Shown here: positions 24,584 to 34,499 of the stretch, piece after piece
Layout: each line of letters starts with the position of its first letter
How positions within the stretch are numbered: the stretch's first letter is position 1
Notes under the pieces: model-generated
What the model saw: the letters and a program-made list of their open reading frames with translations, nothing else
What the model was told of the DNA's origin: nothing
The model's database searches: none
Origin: Deltaproteobacteria bacterium
GTDB lineage: Bacteria; Myxococcota_A; UBA9042; DTJE01
Reading direction: 5' to 3'
Assembly: GCA_029555025.1 (NCBI GenBank)
Contig: JAKPTZ010000007.1
Coordinates: forward strand, 1-64,000
DNA length: 64,000 bases
Program-made: the position numbers and the translations under genes

Positions 24584-26434
24584 ATGGAAGACCTGGATCT
24601 GGTCCTTGTAATCGGTGAACTTGTCGGGGGCCTTGCCCTGTTCATATACGGCATGAAGCTGATGACCGGGGCGCTTCAGTCGGCCGCCGGCACGCGCATG
24701 CGCACCATCCTTGGCCGGATCACGGGCCGAAGGGTCGCGGGGCTGACCGCCGGCACCGCCATGGGTTTCATGGTTCATTCCGGCGCCGGATCGGTGATGA
24801 TTGTCGGTTTCATCAACGCCGGACTGTTGACACTCGCCCAGTCAATCCCGCTGATGCTCGGAAACAACGTCGGCACGTCGCTTTCGATGCAGCTCTTTTC
24901 TTTTCAGGTCGGCAAGTATGCATTTTTCGCCATCGGCATCGGACTGATGGTTGCAACACTTTTCAAGAAGGACGCCATTCGGCAGGGCGGGCTTATTGTC
25001 CTTGGCCTCGGGCTGCTCTTCCTCGGGATGAACCTGATGAAAGAATCGGCCGCGCCGCTTAAGGACGCCGGCTTTTTCAATTCTTTCATCGAGGCGGGGG
25101 CGGCACCGGGAATCCTCGCCACGCTGTCGGGATTCCTTCTTGGAATTGCCGGATCGGCTCTGATGCAGTCGAGTGGGGCATTGATCGGCATCCTGTTCGC
25201 CATGGGGGCGGCCGGCGTGTTTTCATCGGTGGCCCAGCCCCTGCCAATCGTTCTTGGCGCCCACATCGGAACTTGCGTGGTCGGGTTGATTGGAAGCATC
25301 GGCACCAACATTGAATCCCGACGTTCCGCGATGGCCCACCTGATGTTCAACGCGATCGGCGGCGTCCTGGCCCTTGCTATGGCACCCTTGTACGTGAAGG
25401 CCGTCCAGTTCGCCGGTGGCGACATGGTTCATCAGATTGCCAACGTGCACACTTCGGTTCAGGTGGTGAACGCCCTGATTTTCCTTCCGTTCACGAACCA
25501 GTTCACGGCGCTGATCCGACGCATGACACCGAGCACGCGCCTGCCGGTGCCGAAATCCAACCTCGAAGACAAGTATCTCCAGACACCGGAAATGGCGATC
25601 GTTGCCGTGATGCAGGAAACCAGGCGCATGGGAACGATGGTGCGCAAGATGCTGCGCCAGGCGATGACGGGCGTGGTTCGGCCTTACTCGGATCAGCTTT
25701 TCGCGGCAATCGAGAAGGAAGAGGAATCGGTCGATCTGCTGAAGGAGGCCATCAACGAGTACCTCTTCGAGATCAGCAAGCGGCAGCTTTCCCAGCGCCA
25801 GTCGCTGATCATCCAGCACCTGATGAGGACGGTCGCCGACATCGAAAGGATTGGCGACCACGCGGAATCGATTACCGAGATCGTCCGCGAGAAGATCAAC
25901 CGCGGCGTCGAATTCGACACGCTGAGCCTTTCGCGCCTGATCGACGCATTCAGGAAAGTCGATTTCCTGCTGGACAAGATGGTCGAATCGCTGAACCCGG
26001 CCAACCGTGTCTTCGGCGGACATGCCCAGGTGCTTAATTCCGCGCGGATTGAGTACAAGCAACTGAGCGAAGCGGCCCGCGAGTACTACAAATTCAGGAT
26101 TCAGAACAAGGAAGCCGATGCCGTCCACGGAATGATTTACGCCAACCTGTTTTCAACGATGGATCGAATCGTCGGCCACACGAAGAGCGTCGCAAAGAGC
26201 GAACGGGATCCGATGTTCCGCGTGAAGCTTGAAAAGCTGGACATGCCCAGCCCCGCGATGGAAAAGTCGATGGGCAGCGACCAGAATTACCTGTTCATCG
26301 AAACCGGCATCTTCAATACGCACGAACTGGACATCAAGATGCTTTCGTTCCAGCCGCCCGACGGTAATGCCGAAGTCAACGCCCCGGCCATAACGTTCGA
26401 CGCGAACTCCGACCCTGGCCCGGCCAGCGAATAG
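24584..26434 (+). CDS. Na/Pi cotransporter family protein with PhoU-like C-terminal domain, variant signature
   Basis: A 616-residue membrane protein. The N-terminal half (to about 340) has the two inverted repeats of the Na+/phosphate cotransporter family (PF02690). The C-terminal half is a PhoU-like helical domain (about 345-550). The usual QSSSAT signature is altered: repeat one reads HSGAG (65-69) and repeat two MQSSGA (194-199); the paired GANIGTT motifs read NNVGTS (94-99) and AHIGTC (226-231). Transport of phosphate, another anion, or a purely regulatory role are all possible. ATG 24584 was chosen over an upstream in-frame start because the preceding 15 residues look non-coding. Confidence 0.85.
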   Translation: MEDLDLVLVIGELVGGLALFIYGMKLMTGALQSAAGTRMRTILGRITGRRVAGLTAGTAMGFMVHSGAGSVMIVGFINAGLLTLAQSIPLMLGNNVGTSLSMQLFSFQVGKYAFFAIGIGLMVATLFKKDAIRQGGLIVLGLGLLFLGMNLMKESAAPLKDAGFFNSFIEAGAAPGILATLSGFLLGIAGSALMQSSGALIGILFAMGAAGVFSSVAQPLPIVLGAHIGTCVVGLIGSIGTNIESRRSAMAHLMFNAIGGVLALAMAPLYVKAVQFAGGDMVHQIANVHTSVQVVNALIFLPFTNQFTALIRRMTPSTRLPVPKSNLEDKYLQTPEMAIVAVMQETRRMGTMVRKMLRQAMTGVVRPYSDQLFAAIEKEEESVDLLKEAINEYLFEISKRQLSQRQSLIIQHLMRTVADIERIGDHAESITEIVREKINRGVEFDTLSLSRLIDAFRKVDFLLDKMVESLNPANRVFGGHAQVLNSARIEYKQLSEAAREYYKFRIQNKEADAVHGMIYANLFSTMDRIVGHTKSVAKSERDPMFRVKLEKLDMPSPAMEKSMGSDQNYLFIETGIFNTHELDIKMLSFQPPDGNAEVNAPAITFDANSDPGPASE

Positions 26435-26510
26435 GAACTTCCGGCAGCCGGGCAGAAGGACACAGTCCAATCAGGCAGGTTTGAAGGCTTTCAGGACGCG
26501 GTGGTGGCGA

Positions 26511-27677
26511 TCACTGTCCCTTGACCGGGGCCTTGATGTGATGTGGACGGCCGGCATCACGTTCCCACGGCTTGACCTTTATCTTGCCCATTCGAACGTC
26601 GCCGGGCAGCGGGATCCTTCCTGGATGACCGCCCATTCCGCGCCCGGGGCCGCCAATGCCGCGGCCCGGCCTTGTCTTGCCGGAGTAGTACGGAATCTGA
26701 AGCGGCTCCGATGAAGCGAACTCGACGAGCAACATGCCCTGGACGGGGTTGTCGTCCAGCGGGCCCTCAAGGACGATGGTTTCGCCTTCCTCGGATTTGC
26801 TGGACGAAACCAGCTTCACCAGGCCGGCTTCATCCTTGACGGTTCTGACCGTGAACGGCTTGCCGTTCATTGACTGAAGCAGGATTTCAATCGTCTGCGA
26901 GGTTTGGCCCGCGGCCGTCATCCGTCCCCGTGCGGGAAAGATGGCCTCGGCCGGCTGGGCCGCAACTTCCCCGGTCACGTCGGCCATGATGGTCATGCTG
27001 ATGGAAGGAACCTCTGGACTTGAAGTGGTGGCATCAATGCGACCGCGGAAAAGGCCGATTTCGGCGGGGGCATTGAAGACCACCTGGATCTTCGACGGAT
27101 CGGCCGCGTCAATCGAGGCCGAAAGCCGTGGATCGTTTTCCGGTGAAAGTTTCAGGCCGGTCAGCGTGACGCCTTCCGACCGAAGCCCGACGATACCGAT
27201 TTCACGCTCGACCCGGGTATTGCGAAGAACCCTTCCAAGTCGAAGATTGCTTTCGGCGAACTCGACAGCCGGCTTCACTTCGCCCGAAACGGTCAGGATC
27301 ACGACCGGCGTGGTGGCCGAATTCGTGTGAACCTTGACCGACTTCGACTGGGCGCCGCTGCGCCCCCGCGTGTTGAAGACCACCTCCACATCGGCCGTCG
27401 CGCCCGGCTCGACCACGGGATTCGAAACCACCGCCGCGGTGCACGAACAACTGGCCTTCGTTTCCAGGATCGTCACGGCGGAATCCCCGACGTTCTTCAA
27501 CTTGAAGACGTGCCGGATTTCCTCGCCACGCACGGTGACCCCATTGTCAAAAAGGGGCTCGGCGACCTCAATGCGACCGCCCGCCGGGGCCTGCGGTTCC
27601 TGAATCGGAGAGGACTTCGAACAGGCCGACGCCACCGACGCGACGACAAGACACGAGATCACAAAATTGCTTTTCAT
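26511..27677 (-). CDS. DUF1573 domain lipoprotein
   Basis: A 388-residue lipoprotein (MKSNFVISCLVVASVASAC). Residues about 40-140 match DUF1573: FDNGVTVRGEEIRHVFKLKNVGDSAVTI followed by the ASCSCTA motif and PGATADVEVVFNTRGR. A second, similar beta-sandwich follows (about 145-260), and the tail is Gly/Arg/Pro-rich with GRGIGGPGRGMGG. Such proteins are envelope-associated and of unknown function. The start is four bases after the stop of the upstream four-Cys lipoprotein, so the two form an operon. Confidence 0.82.
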   Translation of the reverse strand: MKSNFVISCLVVASVASACSKSSPIQEPQAPAGGRIEVAEPLFDNGVTVRGEEIRHVFKLKNVGDSAVTILETKASCSCTAAVVSNPVVEPGATADVEVVFNTRGRSGAQSKSVKVHTNSATTPVVILTVSGEVKPAVEFAESNLRLGRVLRNTRVEREIGIVGLRSEGVTLTGLKLSPENDPRLSASIDAADPSKIQVVFNAPAEIGLFRGRIDATTSSPEVPSISMTIMADVTGEVAAQPAEAIFPARGRMTAAGQTSQTIEILLQSMNGKPFTVRTVKDEAGLVKLVSSSKSEEGETIVLEGPLDDNPVQGMLLVEFASSEPLQIPYYSGKTRPGRGIGGPGRGMGGHPGRIPLPGDVRMGKIKVKPWERDAGRPHHIKAPVKGQ

Positions 27678-27681
27678 TTCA

Positions 27682-28257
27682 TCACTCAACAGAAGGCGTT
27701 GGGGCCGCGGGGGCCGGTTCGGCCTGCGCCGCGGGGGCCGTGGCCGGGGCTGTGGCCTGTGCGGCGGCGGGAGCCGCGGAGGCACCCTGCACATCGGCCT
27801 GCTGAACGTTCAAAGCTGGGGCCAGCCTGGCCGCCGGTGCCTTCTGGCCCGACTGCATGGCGTCCTGCTTCGAAGCCTGGTTCAACTTGCTGGTATCGAC
27901 AATCATCTGGCGGAACTTGTCGCAGACAACCGCCTTCTTCAAGTCCGCGCCCTTTGCCTCCCGACGAATGTTCAGGCAATCCTCGAGCGGCCTTTCCGCG
28001 CAGACCATATCCGCCAGCAGGTCGCATCCAACGGCCGGTGTCGAACGATCCGGCTGCAGTTCCAGAATCTGTCCACATACCTTGCCGGCCGCCTCGTCGG
28101 CCTTTTCGGCCTGGCGCCTGATATTCGCGCATTCTTCGGACTGCCCGGCCGCGCATACGGCATCGGCCAGCTTTTCGCACGGGGACTTGCGCTTGCAGCC
28201 AGTCCCCAGCGCCAGAACAGCAATTATCGGAAGCAAAACAATAAGCCTGGTTCCCAT
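27682..28257 (-). CDS. Lipoprotein with two identical-spacing four-Cys modules
   Basis: A 191-residue lipoprotein with lipobox ALGTGC. After the lipid Cys come two tandem modules, each with exactly C-x7-C-x7-C-x17-C. Module one begins CEKLADAVC and module two CDLLADMVC; both share NIRR after the third Cys. The tail is Ala/Pro-rich low complexity. The modules look like disulphide-locked helical hairpins in the periplasm. ATG 28257 was chosen because it gives a proper signal peptide. It is co-transcribed with the DUF1573 gene and diverges from the porin. No family recognised. Confidence 0.75.
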   Translation of the reverse strand: MGTRLIVLLPIIAVLALGTGCKRKSPCEKLADAVCAAGQSEECANIRRQAEKADEAAGKVCGQILELQPDRSTPAVGCDLLADMVCAERPLEDCLNIRREAKGADLKKAVVCDKFRQMIVDTSKLNQASKQDAMQSGQKAPAARLAPALNVQQADVQGASAAPAAAQATAPATAPAAQAEPAPAAPTPSVE

Positions 28258-28468
28258 ATACAAAACCCCCAGAAACGACGCGTGGATCGTCGCCCAGTAA
28301 GTGGCCGCTGTCAATCGCGGCGGCGCACCTCACGGCACGCGCGGCGGACGCACCTTGTCCAATCAGGCGGACGGATCCCGCGTGAAGGAAAAGAATGACC
28401 GCCGGACGGATCGGCCGGGCGCGATGATTGGAATACTGTTAGATTTGCAGTGTTACACCTTATTACGG

Positions 28469-28497
28469 TTGACCTTGCTCCTGTTCGAACAAATAAT
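28469..28497 (+). promoter_or_regulatory. Sigma-70 type promoter of the porin gene
   Basis: TTGACC (28469-28474), a 17-base spacer and AATAAT (28492-28497). It lies in the 268-base gap between the divergent lipoprotein and porin genes; the rest of that gap shows nothing I recognise. GGGAGG at 28514 serves the ATG at 28526. Confidence 0.65.
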
Positions 28498-28525
28498 CCT
28501 GCTGGAATATTCTGGGAGGCCCCCA

Positions 28526-29860
28526 ATGAAATCTTATGTGCGCTCTTTTGCGACAATGATGGTCGTGACATTCGCCGCGGCCGGAGCCATGGCTCAGATG
28601 GCCGTTGAACCTTCCGATGGTCAGGGTGACGAACTGCTGCCCGAGGAACCGGCCCGGCAGCCGGCATACACCGAGGTGACGCAGCCCCAGGAACAGCCGG
28701 CCGAAGCCCCGGCAGCCAACGCGGACAAGGCGTGGGGCGAACCGGCGGATGAAGACGATTCCGATGAAGTTGCCGGAAGTTCCACGACGGCCGAGTTCCT
28801 GAAGTTCCTGCGTGAAGGCCCCGCGAAAATCAAGAAAGGTTCCTTCGAGATGGACTTCCACGCCAGGATCCAGGCTTGGGGCGGATGGGTCGGTGAAGAT
28901 TCCCTTCTTTCCCAGGGCGACCGCATGCAGGAATACGGTTTCAGGCTGCGCCGGGCGCGTTTCGGCGTCGAAGGCCAGCTTGTCAAGAAGCTGAACTACA
29001 AGATTGAACTCGACCTGTTCGACCAGGAAAAGTCCGGCGGCCCGCTTTATGAAGCCTGGATCAACTACGAGCCGACCCACTACTTCGGCCTTACGGTCGG
29101 CCTGAACAAGTTCCTTTACTCGCGCGAGGAAATGCTTTCATCCGGCGGCCTGACGCACCTGGATCGGTCGGTGGCGTCAAGGGCGATGGCCCCGGGCGGC
29201 CAGATGGGCGTCATGATCTATTCCCATCCGGTCAAGGACAAGCTGTCGATCGCATTCGGCGTCTATAACGGACTCCAGCGCCGCGCCAGCTTCTTCGAAG
29301 GTTACGAGGGCGTCGGGACGTCCCTTGGAAACAAGTTCGAGCGCATGGCCTACGTCGGACGCATCGATGCAAGCCCGATGGGCGACCTTGGCGGCGACGT
29401 GGCCGACCTGAAGAACAGCCGTCCACTGGTCGGGTTCGGCGCCGGCGCCATGTACAGCAACGGCAAGACGGCCGAAATCATCGGCGCGTCGGGTTACGCG
29501 CAGTTGAAGGCCTCGGGCTTCCACCTGCTGGCCGAAGTCCTGTGGGATCGCAGCAAGCCGCAGGCGGATCCTTCGGTGCCGACCGTGCTGGCTTCCCAGA
29601 TCGATCGCCTGACCTTCGCCGGATCCCTTGGTTATGTCATTCCGAACATTAAACTCGGCCTGGCAGTCAGATCCGAATACATCGACGACAACATGAACGT
29701 GAAGGACGAGGGCGACGTGCTGATCACTGCCGCCACCGTCACATATTACGCGTGCGAGCACTTCCTGAAAGTCCTGGTCGAATACCAGAACAGGTACGAG
29801 CTCCACGGAAAAAGCATCAGCAACGACGCCGCCATCGCCGGCGTCCAGTTGATGTTCTGA
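28526..29860 (+). CDS. OprP/OprO-like porin
   Basis: A 444-residue outer-membrane protein with a signal peptide ending GAMA-Q. A Pro/Glu/Ala-rich linker (about 28-90) precedes a 16-strand-type porin domain. The domain opens with the OprO/P family pattern (FHARIQAWGGWV, RLRRARFGVEGQLVKKLNYKIELDLF, YEAWINYEP...GLTVGLNKF) and ends IAGVQLMF with a terminal Phe. The family exchanges phosphate or other anions across the outer membrane. The variant Na/Pi gene 2 kb away would fit a phosphate route, but substrate is not determinable here. Own promoter upstream. Confidence 0.88.
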   Translation: MKSYVRSFATMMVVTFAAAGAMAQMAVEPSDGQGDELLPEEPARQPAYTEVTQPQEQPAEAPAANADKAWGEPADEDDSDEVAGSSTTAEFLKFLREGPAKIKKGSFEMDFHARIQAWGGWVGEDSLLSQGDRMQEYGFRLRRARFGVEGQLVKKLNYKIELDLFDQEKSGGPLYEAWINYEPTHYFGLTVGLNKFLYSREEMLSSGGLTHLDRSVASRAMAPGGQMGVMIYSHPVKDKLSIAFGVYNGLQRRASFFEGYEGVGTSLGNKFERMAYVGRIDASPMGDLGGDVADLKNSRPLVGFGAGAMYSNGKTAEIIGASGYAQLKASGFHLLAEVLWDRSKPQADPSVPTVLASQIDRLTFAGSLGYVIPNIKLGLAVRSEYIDDNMNVKDEGDVLITAATVTYYACEHFLKVLVEYQNRYELHGKSISNDAAIAGVQLMF

Positions 29861-29918
29861 TTGCGCCCAAGCACCACCCGGCGGGGCCTTCGGACCACCC
29901 GGGTAAGTGAGGTGTCCC

Positions 29919-32900
29919 ATGATACGAAACCTTTCGGGAAAGGTCCTGGCGGCCGTCCTCCTGTCTGCGGCGGTCGTTTCGACCGGCTGCAACGAGGACG
30001 GTCAACTCAGGGCCGTTCAGATATCAAGCGGCGATCAGTTGATCGGCGGCCCTTCGGCAAAGGGCAAGATGGGCGACTATCTGCTGGAAAATGATCGCAT
30101 CCGCGTAATTGTCGCGGGCAAAGGGCCATCATACGCGGCCGGCATGTTCGGCGGCGGCGTCCTGGACATCGATCTGCAGCGCTGGCGCGCAGAGGATCGC
30201 GCAAACAGCGGATGGGATTCGTTCATGGAATCCTTCCCGCTTGCGAACCTGCTGACCCCGAATCCAGACGGAATCCTGAAGGAAGTCGGGTTCGACAACG
30301 GCGACGGTTCAATCCAGCTCGTCAGCCAGACGGGCGAACTCAGCATCGTCAACGACGGCTCGGACGGCAAGGCGGCAATCCTCCGCATGACCGGACACTC
30401 CGACTACATGTTCGACATGCTGAAATTCCTTAACCGCGAACTGATCGACGCGCTTCTTCAGAACCTCAGCTTCAGCGGTATGACGCTGACCCCGGGGCTG
30501 CTGGCCGATTTCGTCGGCAACTACATCCCGGGCTTGAACCTGTTCGCCCTGCTGAACCGCCTTCAGATCGGGATCGACTTCTCGACCGACTACATCCTGG
30601 AACCCGGCAAGCCATGGCTGAAGATGGCGACAACAATCAGGATGTCCCCGCCGTACGACGACATCGTGAAGAAGTGCCCGCCCGTCACGGGCTGCACGCT
30701 TGAATGCCCGAACGGCTTTGCGATGACCGAACTGTCCGAGCCAAGTCCCGACGGCGCAAGCACGCCTTACCTGCGCATGTGCCCGATCTGCGAATGTGCG
30801 AACGCGACGGCCGACATGCCGACCTTCAACGAAACCAGGGACTTCTTCTCGGTTCTTCTTGGAACGCCTGCCGACTGGGTAAGGCCGGAATGGAAGGGCG
30901 GGGTCGTCGCCGGCGACTTCCTGTTCTTCGGTTCGGAAAGTCCCGCGTTCGTCCCCGGCCTGGGTTACGACGTTGACCGCAAGATCTATGAAAACATGTA
31001 CGACGGCGTCGGCACGATGGGAAGCCCGATAACGGTTGACTGGATTGCCGCAAAGGGCATCAACGTCAGCTATGCATGGGCAACGGTTAACCCGTTCGAA
31101 AAGCATGGCTACGACTGTCCGAAATACCGCCTTGCGATCTCGCGGATCGAACGCGAAGACATCGACTTCGTGACCGACAAACTTAAGGGAAGCGCCGAAT
31201 TCGACCTGGCCAGCAACATCGGCGTAAACGACGCCAGATCCAGGGTCAAGACCGCGGTCATCGACAACAAGCCCGTTTACCTTGTGACGGTTCCGGTGCC
31301 GGCCGAGGGGTCACGCCCCCAGGCCTTCGACGACTGGAAAAAGTCGATTCTTGACAACCAGGGCAAGGCCCTCGCCGCGAAATTCGGCGACAAGGTTCAA
31401 ATCGACCTGATCGCGGCACACGAGTGCCTGCCGTCCAAGCTGATGATTCCGTTGTTCTCGTCCTCGGCCACCGCGGTTCTGACCCATTTCACGGGCGACG
31501 CGGGACTTCAGGACGACGGCTCCGGAAATCTTGTCGATCGCAGCCGCAGCTTCACCTTCACCAGGTACCTGACTGTCGGCGAGGGCGACATCGCATCCGC
31601 GCTGCGTCCGGTGTTCGAACTGCGAAACACCCCGCACGGCGAACTTGGCGGCGTCGTTACCCAGAGGGAATCCGGAACGCCACTGTCGAAGGTCGAAGTT
31701 TTCGTACTCGAGTACATCCAGGACAAGGACGGCAACGATTTCGAGTCGTTCCAGGAATACCGCAAAGCCGCCCAGGAACAGCTTCGTTCGTCCGGCTTCG
31801 TGACCGCACTTGAATCGGACACCGGCATCGACATGAGCCCGGACGGTTCTTTCGCCGGCCCGGTCGAAGTCGGCACGTACTATGTATTCGCGCACAGCCC
31901 GACCCTTGGCAACAGCCAGATGGAAAAGGTCGAAATCACCGACGGCGGTTTCGCAAGGGTCAACCTTTCGCTGGTTCCGCCGGCGCGCATCGAGTATCGG
32001 GTGTCGGACAATTCCGGCCTGATGATTCCGGCTCGCCTGACGTTCATGCCGGTTGAACTGGACACAGGGGATCCCCTGGATTACTGGACCAGCTTCAACG
32101 AGCCGGAACTTGGCGATTCCAGGTACGACCACGGCATCGGCCTGACCGAACACTCGCTCAACGGCGAGGGCACGGTCACCGTCCCGGCCGGCCGTTACAA
32201 CATCTATGTGTCCCATGGATTCGAGTATGAAGTGAAGATCATCCGGAACTACGAAGTGTCTTCCGGCGAGAAGAAGGCACTTTCGGTTCAAATCAACCGG
32301 GAAGTCGATACGACCGGTTACGTGGCGGCCGACCTTCACCTTCACACCATCTTCTCGTCCGATTCGTCGCTGCCGGTAGATATGCGCCTGAAGGCCATCA
32401 TGACCGAGGGTGTCGAATACGTGACGGCCAACGACCACGACGTGGTCATCAATTACGAACCGTATCTTGCCGACATGGGTCTGGAGGGATACATCAAGAC
32501 GGTTCCCAGCGCCGAAACGTCCCCGCTCGAGTGGGGACATTTCAACCTGTGGCCGATGAAATGGGACGGCCGCGACATCCCGCTTCACGATCCTGTTCCG
32601 TGGCAGGCCGGCGAATCGATGGAGGAAATCTGGGACGCCATGTTCTCCCGGGCGGACGGGCCGGCGGACGCCGCGGTCATGCAGCTTAACCACCCGCGCG
32701 ACGGAACGATGGGCTACTTCAACCAGATCGGGTTCAAGGCCCACTCGCTGCAGCGCAAGAACGGCGCGATGATGATGTGTTCCAAGGCGGTCGAGGACGC
32801 TCCGTGCAACTTCCACCTGTTCGAGATCTTCAACGGTAAGAACCTTCATTACCTGCACACGCCGACCATCGGCGAACTGGAAAGGTACAACGCGTGCTTC

Positions 32901-34400
32901 AAGGAGATCGTCGCGGCGACGGAAAAGGGCGAATTCGGCTTCGAAGCGAACGGGCGTGGCGCCGTCTGCGGCTGGATGCAGGCCGATCCGTGGCCGGACT
33001 GCGGCGAACTTCTTGAGGATCCCATGCCGGAAGGCCTGGACGAAGCGGGAATCGCCGAGTGGGCGACGCGCCATGACCAGTGCGTCTGGCACAAGGAGAT
33101 GCGCGAGGGATTCGCGTACTGTGACGACGATGCCGTCACGCTTTCGAACTGCAAGCGCATGGCGATGGAATCGTCGAAGCTGATATCCGGAAGGTACATG
33201 CTGCAGCGCACGCCACAGGAACAGACCCTTTCCGTGAACCTGTACGACCGCGCCGAAGACGACGATTCCGTGACGTGCAACGAAAACGGCTGTCCCGATG
33301 TCGGATGCAGCCTGCAGGAAGTATGCGAAGCCTGCCTGAAGCCAATCGCCGCCGACTGTTTCAAGAAGGGCGGCTGGAACGCCGAATGCATGGTGATGTG
33401 CAGGGACAACTGCCCGCAGGAGGACTCAAGGCCGTGCAGCAGTTCCCAGCAGCCGCTGAACGACTGGTTCGCCCTGCTTGACGCCGGCATGAACGTGTTC
33501 GCAAGCGGCAACTCGGACTCGCACAAGACGTCGGCCGAGGTCGGGTATCCAAGGAACTTGATCGTTTCATCCACCGACAAGCCGCACGCGCTTGATCGGG
33601 ATGAACTGAACCGCAACCTGAAGGCCGGGCGCTCGATCGTCACATCCGGACCGATGGTTGATTTTGAAATCCTGGCTGAAGACACCGGCGAACGTGCCGG
33701 CCTGGGCGGCATGGTTCAGGCGAAGAAAGGCAAGCTGCACGCGCGGATCAGGGTTCAGACGCCGTCGTGGTTCAACATCGACACCATCGAAATTTACCGT
33801 AACTCGATGCTCGAACGACAGATTCGCCTCAACTCGAGGCCGGAAGACATCATCGACTTCGACGACGTGGTGGAACTCGCCCGTCCGGACGTCGATTCGT
33901 GGTACGTCGTTATCGTGAAGGGCCTGTCGAAGGACTCGTTCATGACGCCGGTTTACAAGCGAAGCCCCTACGGGAACATCCTTATCATGACGGTCATCTC
34001 GCTTGGCGCCCAGGCGATCCTCGCCAACTTCGACTCGCTGCTGAGCAATCCGGACATCCAGTCGCTGCTGGATCTTGCCGGGCTTTCGCTGGACAGCGCG
34101 CTGAGTTCCACCGAATGGCCTGACAGCATCCCGGTCGTCCCGTTCGCGACAACCAACCCGATCAAGGTTGATATCGACGGCGACGGAAGGTTCATGGGAA
34201 CGAGGACGGTCGATGCCGATCTGGATGGAGTCCCGGACCTGCCGCCGTTCTGCTCGATACCGTGCAAGACCGATACCGATTGTGGCGATAACCAGTTGTG
34301 TTCGCCCAGGCGCGACACCGGCGAAAAGATCTGCCGCATCCCGGCAAGCGCGGCATGTGGATACGACGACCCGCCTGACGGGGAACTCCCGGCCGAATGA
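29919..34400 (+). CDS. Giant lipoprotein with PHP-type metallohydrolase domain (CehA/McbA-like)
   Basis: A 1,493-residue lipoprotein (lipobox VVSTGC). The first 700 residues are mostly beta, with Cys-rich inserts (CPPVTGCTLECP, CPICEC). A carboxypeptidase-regulatory-like beta domain lies at about 560-680. A PHP-like active site begins at about 804 with DLHLHTIFSSD, continues with TANDHD, and closes at about 1197 with SGNSDSHK, as in CehA/McbA-family metallohydrolases. Between and after them are further Cys-rich inserts, and the C terminus has CKTDTDCGDNQLC. A secreted, lipid-anchored metal-dependent phosphoesterase or hydrolase is predicted. ATG 29919 with GAGGTG upstream was preferred to GTG 29907. 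Confidence 0.8.
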   Translation: MIRNLSGKVLAAVLLSAAVVSTGCNEDGQLRAVQISSGDQLIGGPSAKGKMGDYLLENDRIRVIVAGKGPSYAAGMFGGGVLDIDLQRWRAEDRANSGWDSFMESFPLANLLTPNPDGILKEVGFDNGDGSIQLVSQTGELSIVNDGSDGKAAILRMTGHSDYMFDMLKFLNRELIDALLQNLSFSGMTLTPGLLADFVGNYIPGLNLFALLNRLQIGIDFSTDYILEPGKPWLKMATTIRMSPPYDDIVKKCPPVTGCTLECPNGFAMTELSEPSPDGASTPYLRMCPICECANATADMPTFNETRDFFSVLLGTPADWVRPEWKGGVVAGDFLFFGSESPAFVPGLGYDVDRKIYENMYDGVGTMGSPITVDWIAAKGINVSYAWATVNPFEKHGYDCPKYRLAISRIEREDIDFVTDKLKGSAEFDLASNIGVNDARSRVKTAVIDNKPVYLVTVPVPAEGSRPQAFDDWKKSILDNQGKALAAKFGDKVQIDLIAAHECLPSKLMIPLFSSSATAVLTHFTGDAGLQDDGSGNLVDRSRSFTFTRYLTVGEGDIASALRPVFELRNTPHGELGGVVTQRESGTPLSKVEVFVLEYIQDKDGNDFESFQEYRKAAQEQLRSSGFVTALESDTGIDMSPDGSFAGPVEVGTYYVFAHSPTLGNSQMEKVEITDGGFARVNLSLVPPARIEYRVSDNSGLMIPARLTFMPVELDTGDPLDYWTSFNEPELGDSRYDHGIGLTEHSLNGEGTVTVPAGRYNIYVSHGFEYEVKIIRNYEVSSGEKKALSVQINREVDTTGYVAADLHLHTIFSSDSSLPVDMRLKAIMTEGVEYVTANDHDVVINYEPYLADMGLEGYIKTVPSAETSPLEWGHFNLWPMKWDGRDIPLHDPVPWQAGESMEEIWDAMFSRADGPADAAVMQLNHPRDGTMGYFNQIGFKAHSLQRKNGAMMMCSKAVEDAPCNFHLFEIFNGKNLHYLHTPTIGELERYNACFKEIVAATEKGEFGFEANGRGAVCGWMQADPWPDCGELLEDPMPEGLDEAGIAEWATRHDQCVWHKEMREGFAYCDDDAVTLSNCKRMAMESSKLISGRYMLQRTPQEQTLSVNLYDRAEDDDSVTCNENGCPDVGCSLQEVCEACLKPIAADCFKKGGWNAECMVMCRDNCPQEDSRPCSSSQQPLNDWFALLDAGMNVFASGNSDSHKTSAEVGYPRNLIVSSTDKPHALDRDELNRNLKAGRSIVTSGPMVDFEILAEDTGERAGLGGMVQAKKGKLHARIRVQTPSWFNIDTIEIYRNSMLERQIRLNSRPEDIIDFDDVVELARPDVDSWYVVIVKGLSKDSFMTPVYKRSPYGNILIMTVISLGAQAILANFDSLLSNPDIQSLLDLAGLSLDSALSSTEWPDSIPVVPFATTNPIKVDIDGDGRFMGTRTVDADLDGVPDLPPFCSIPCKTDTDCGDNQLCSPRRDTGEKICRIPASAACGYDDPPDGELPAE

Positions 34401-34499
34401 CGCGGCCCCTTTCGCGGGTCAACTAATCGCAGCCCGTAACCATTGATTATCCGGCCACGAACCGCTATGCTGCGGCGCGTTATCTGATGGAGCCTGTCC

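Noticed and set aside
31311-33092. Minus-strand open frame of 593 codons inside the giant lipoprotein gene
   Set aside because: Antisense to a continuous coding frame with a lipobox and PHP motifs; no domain, no ribosome site.
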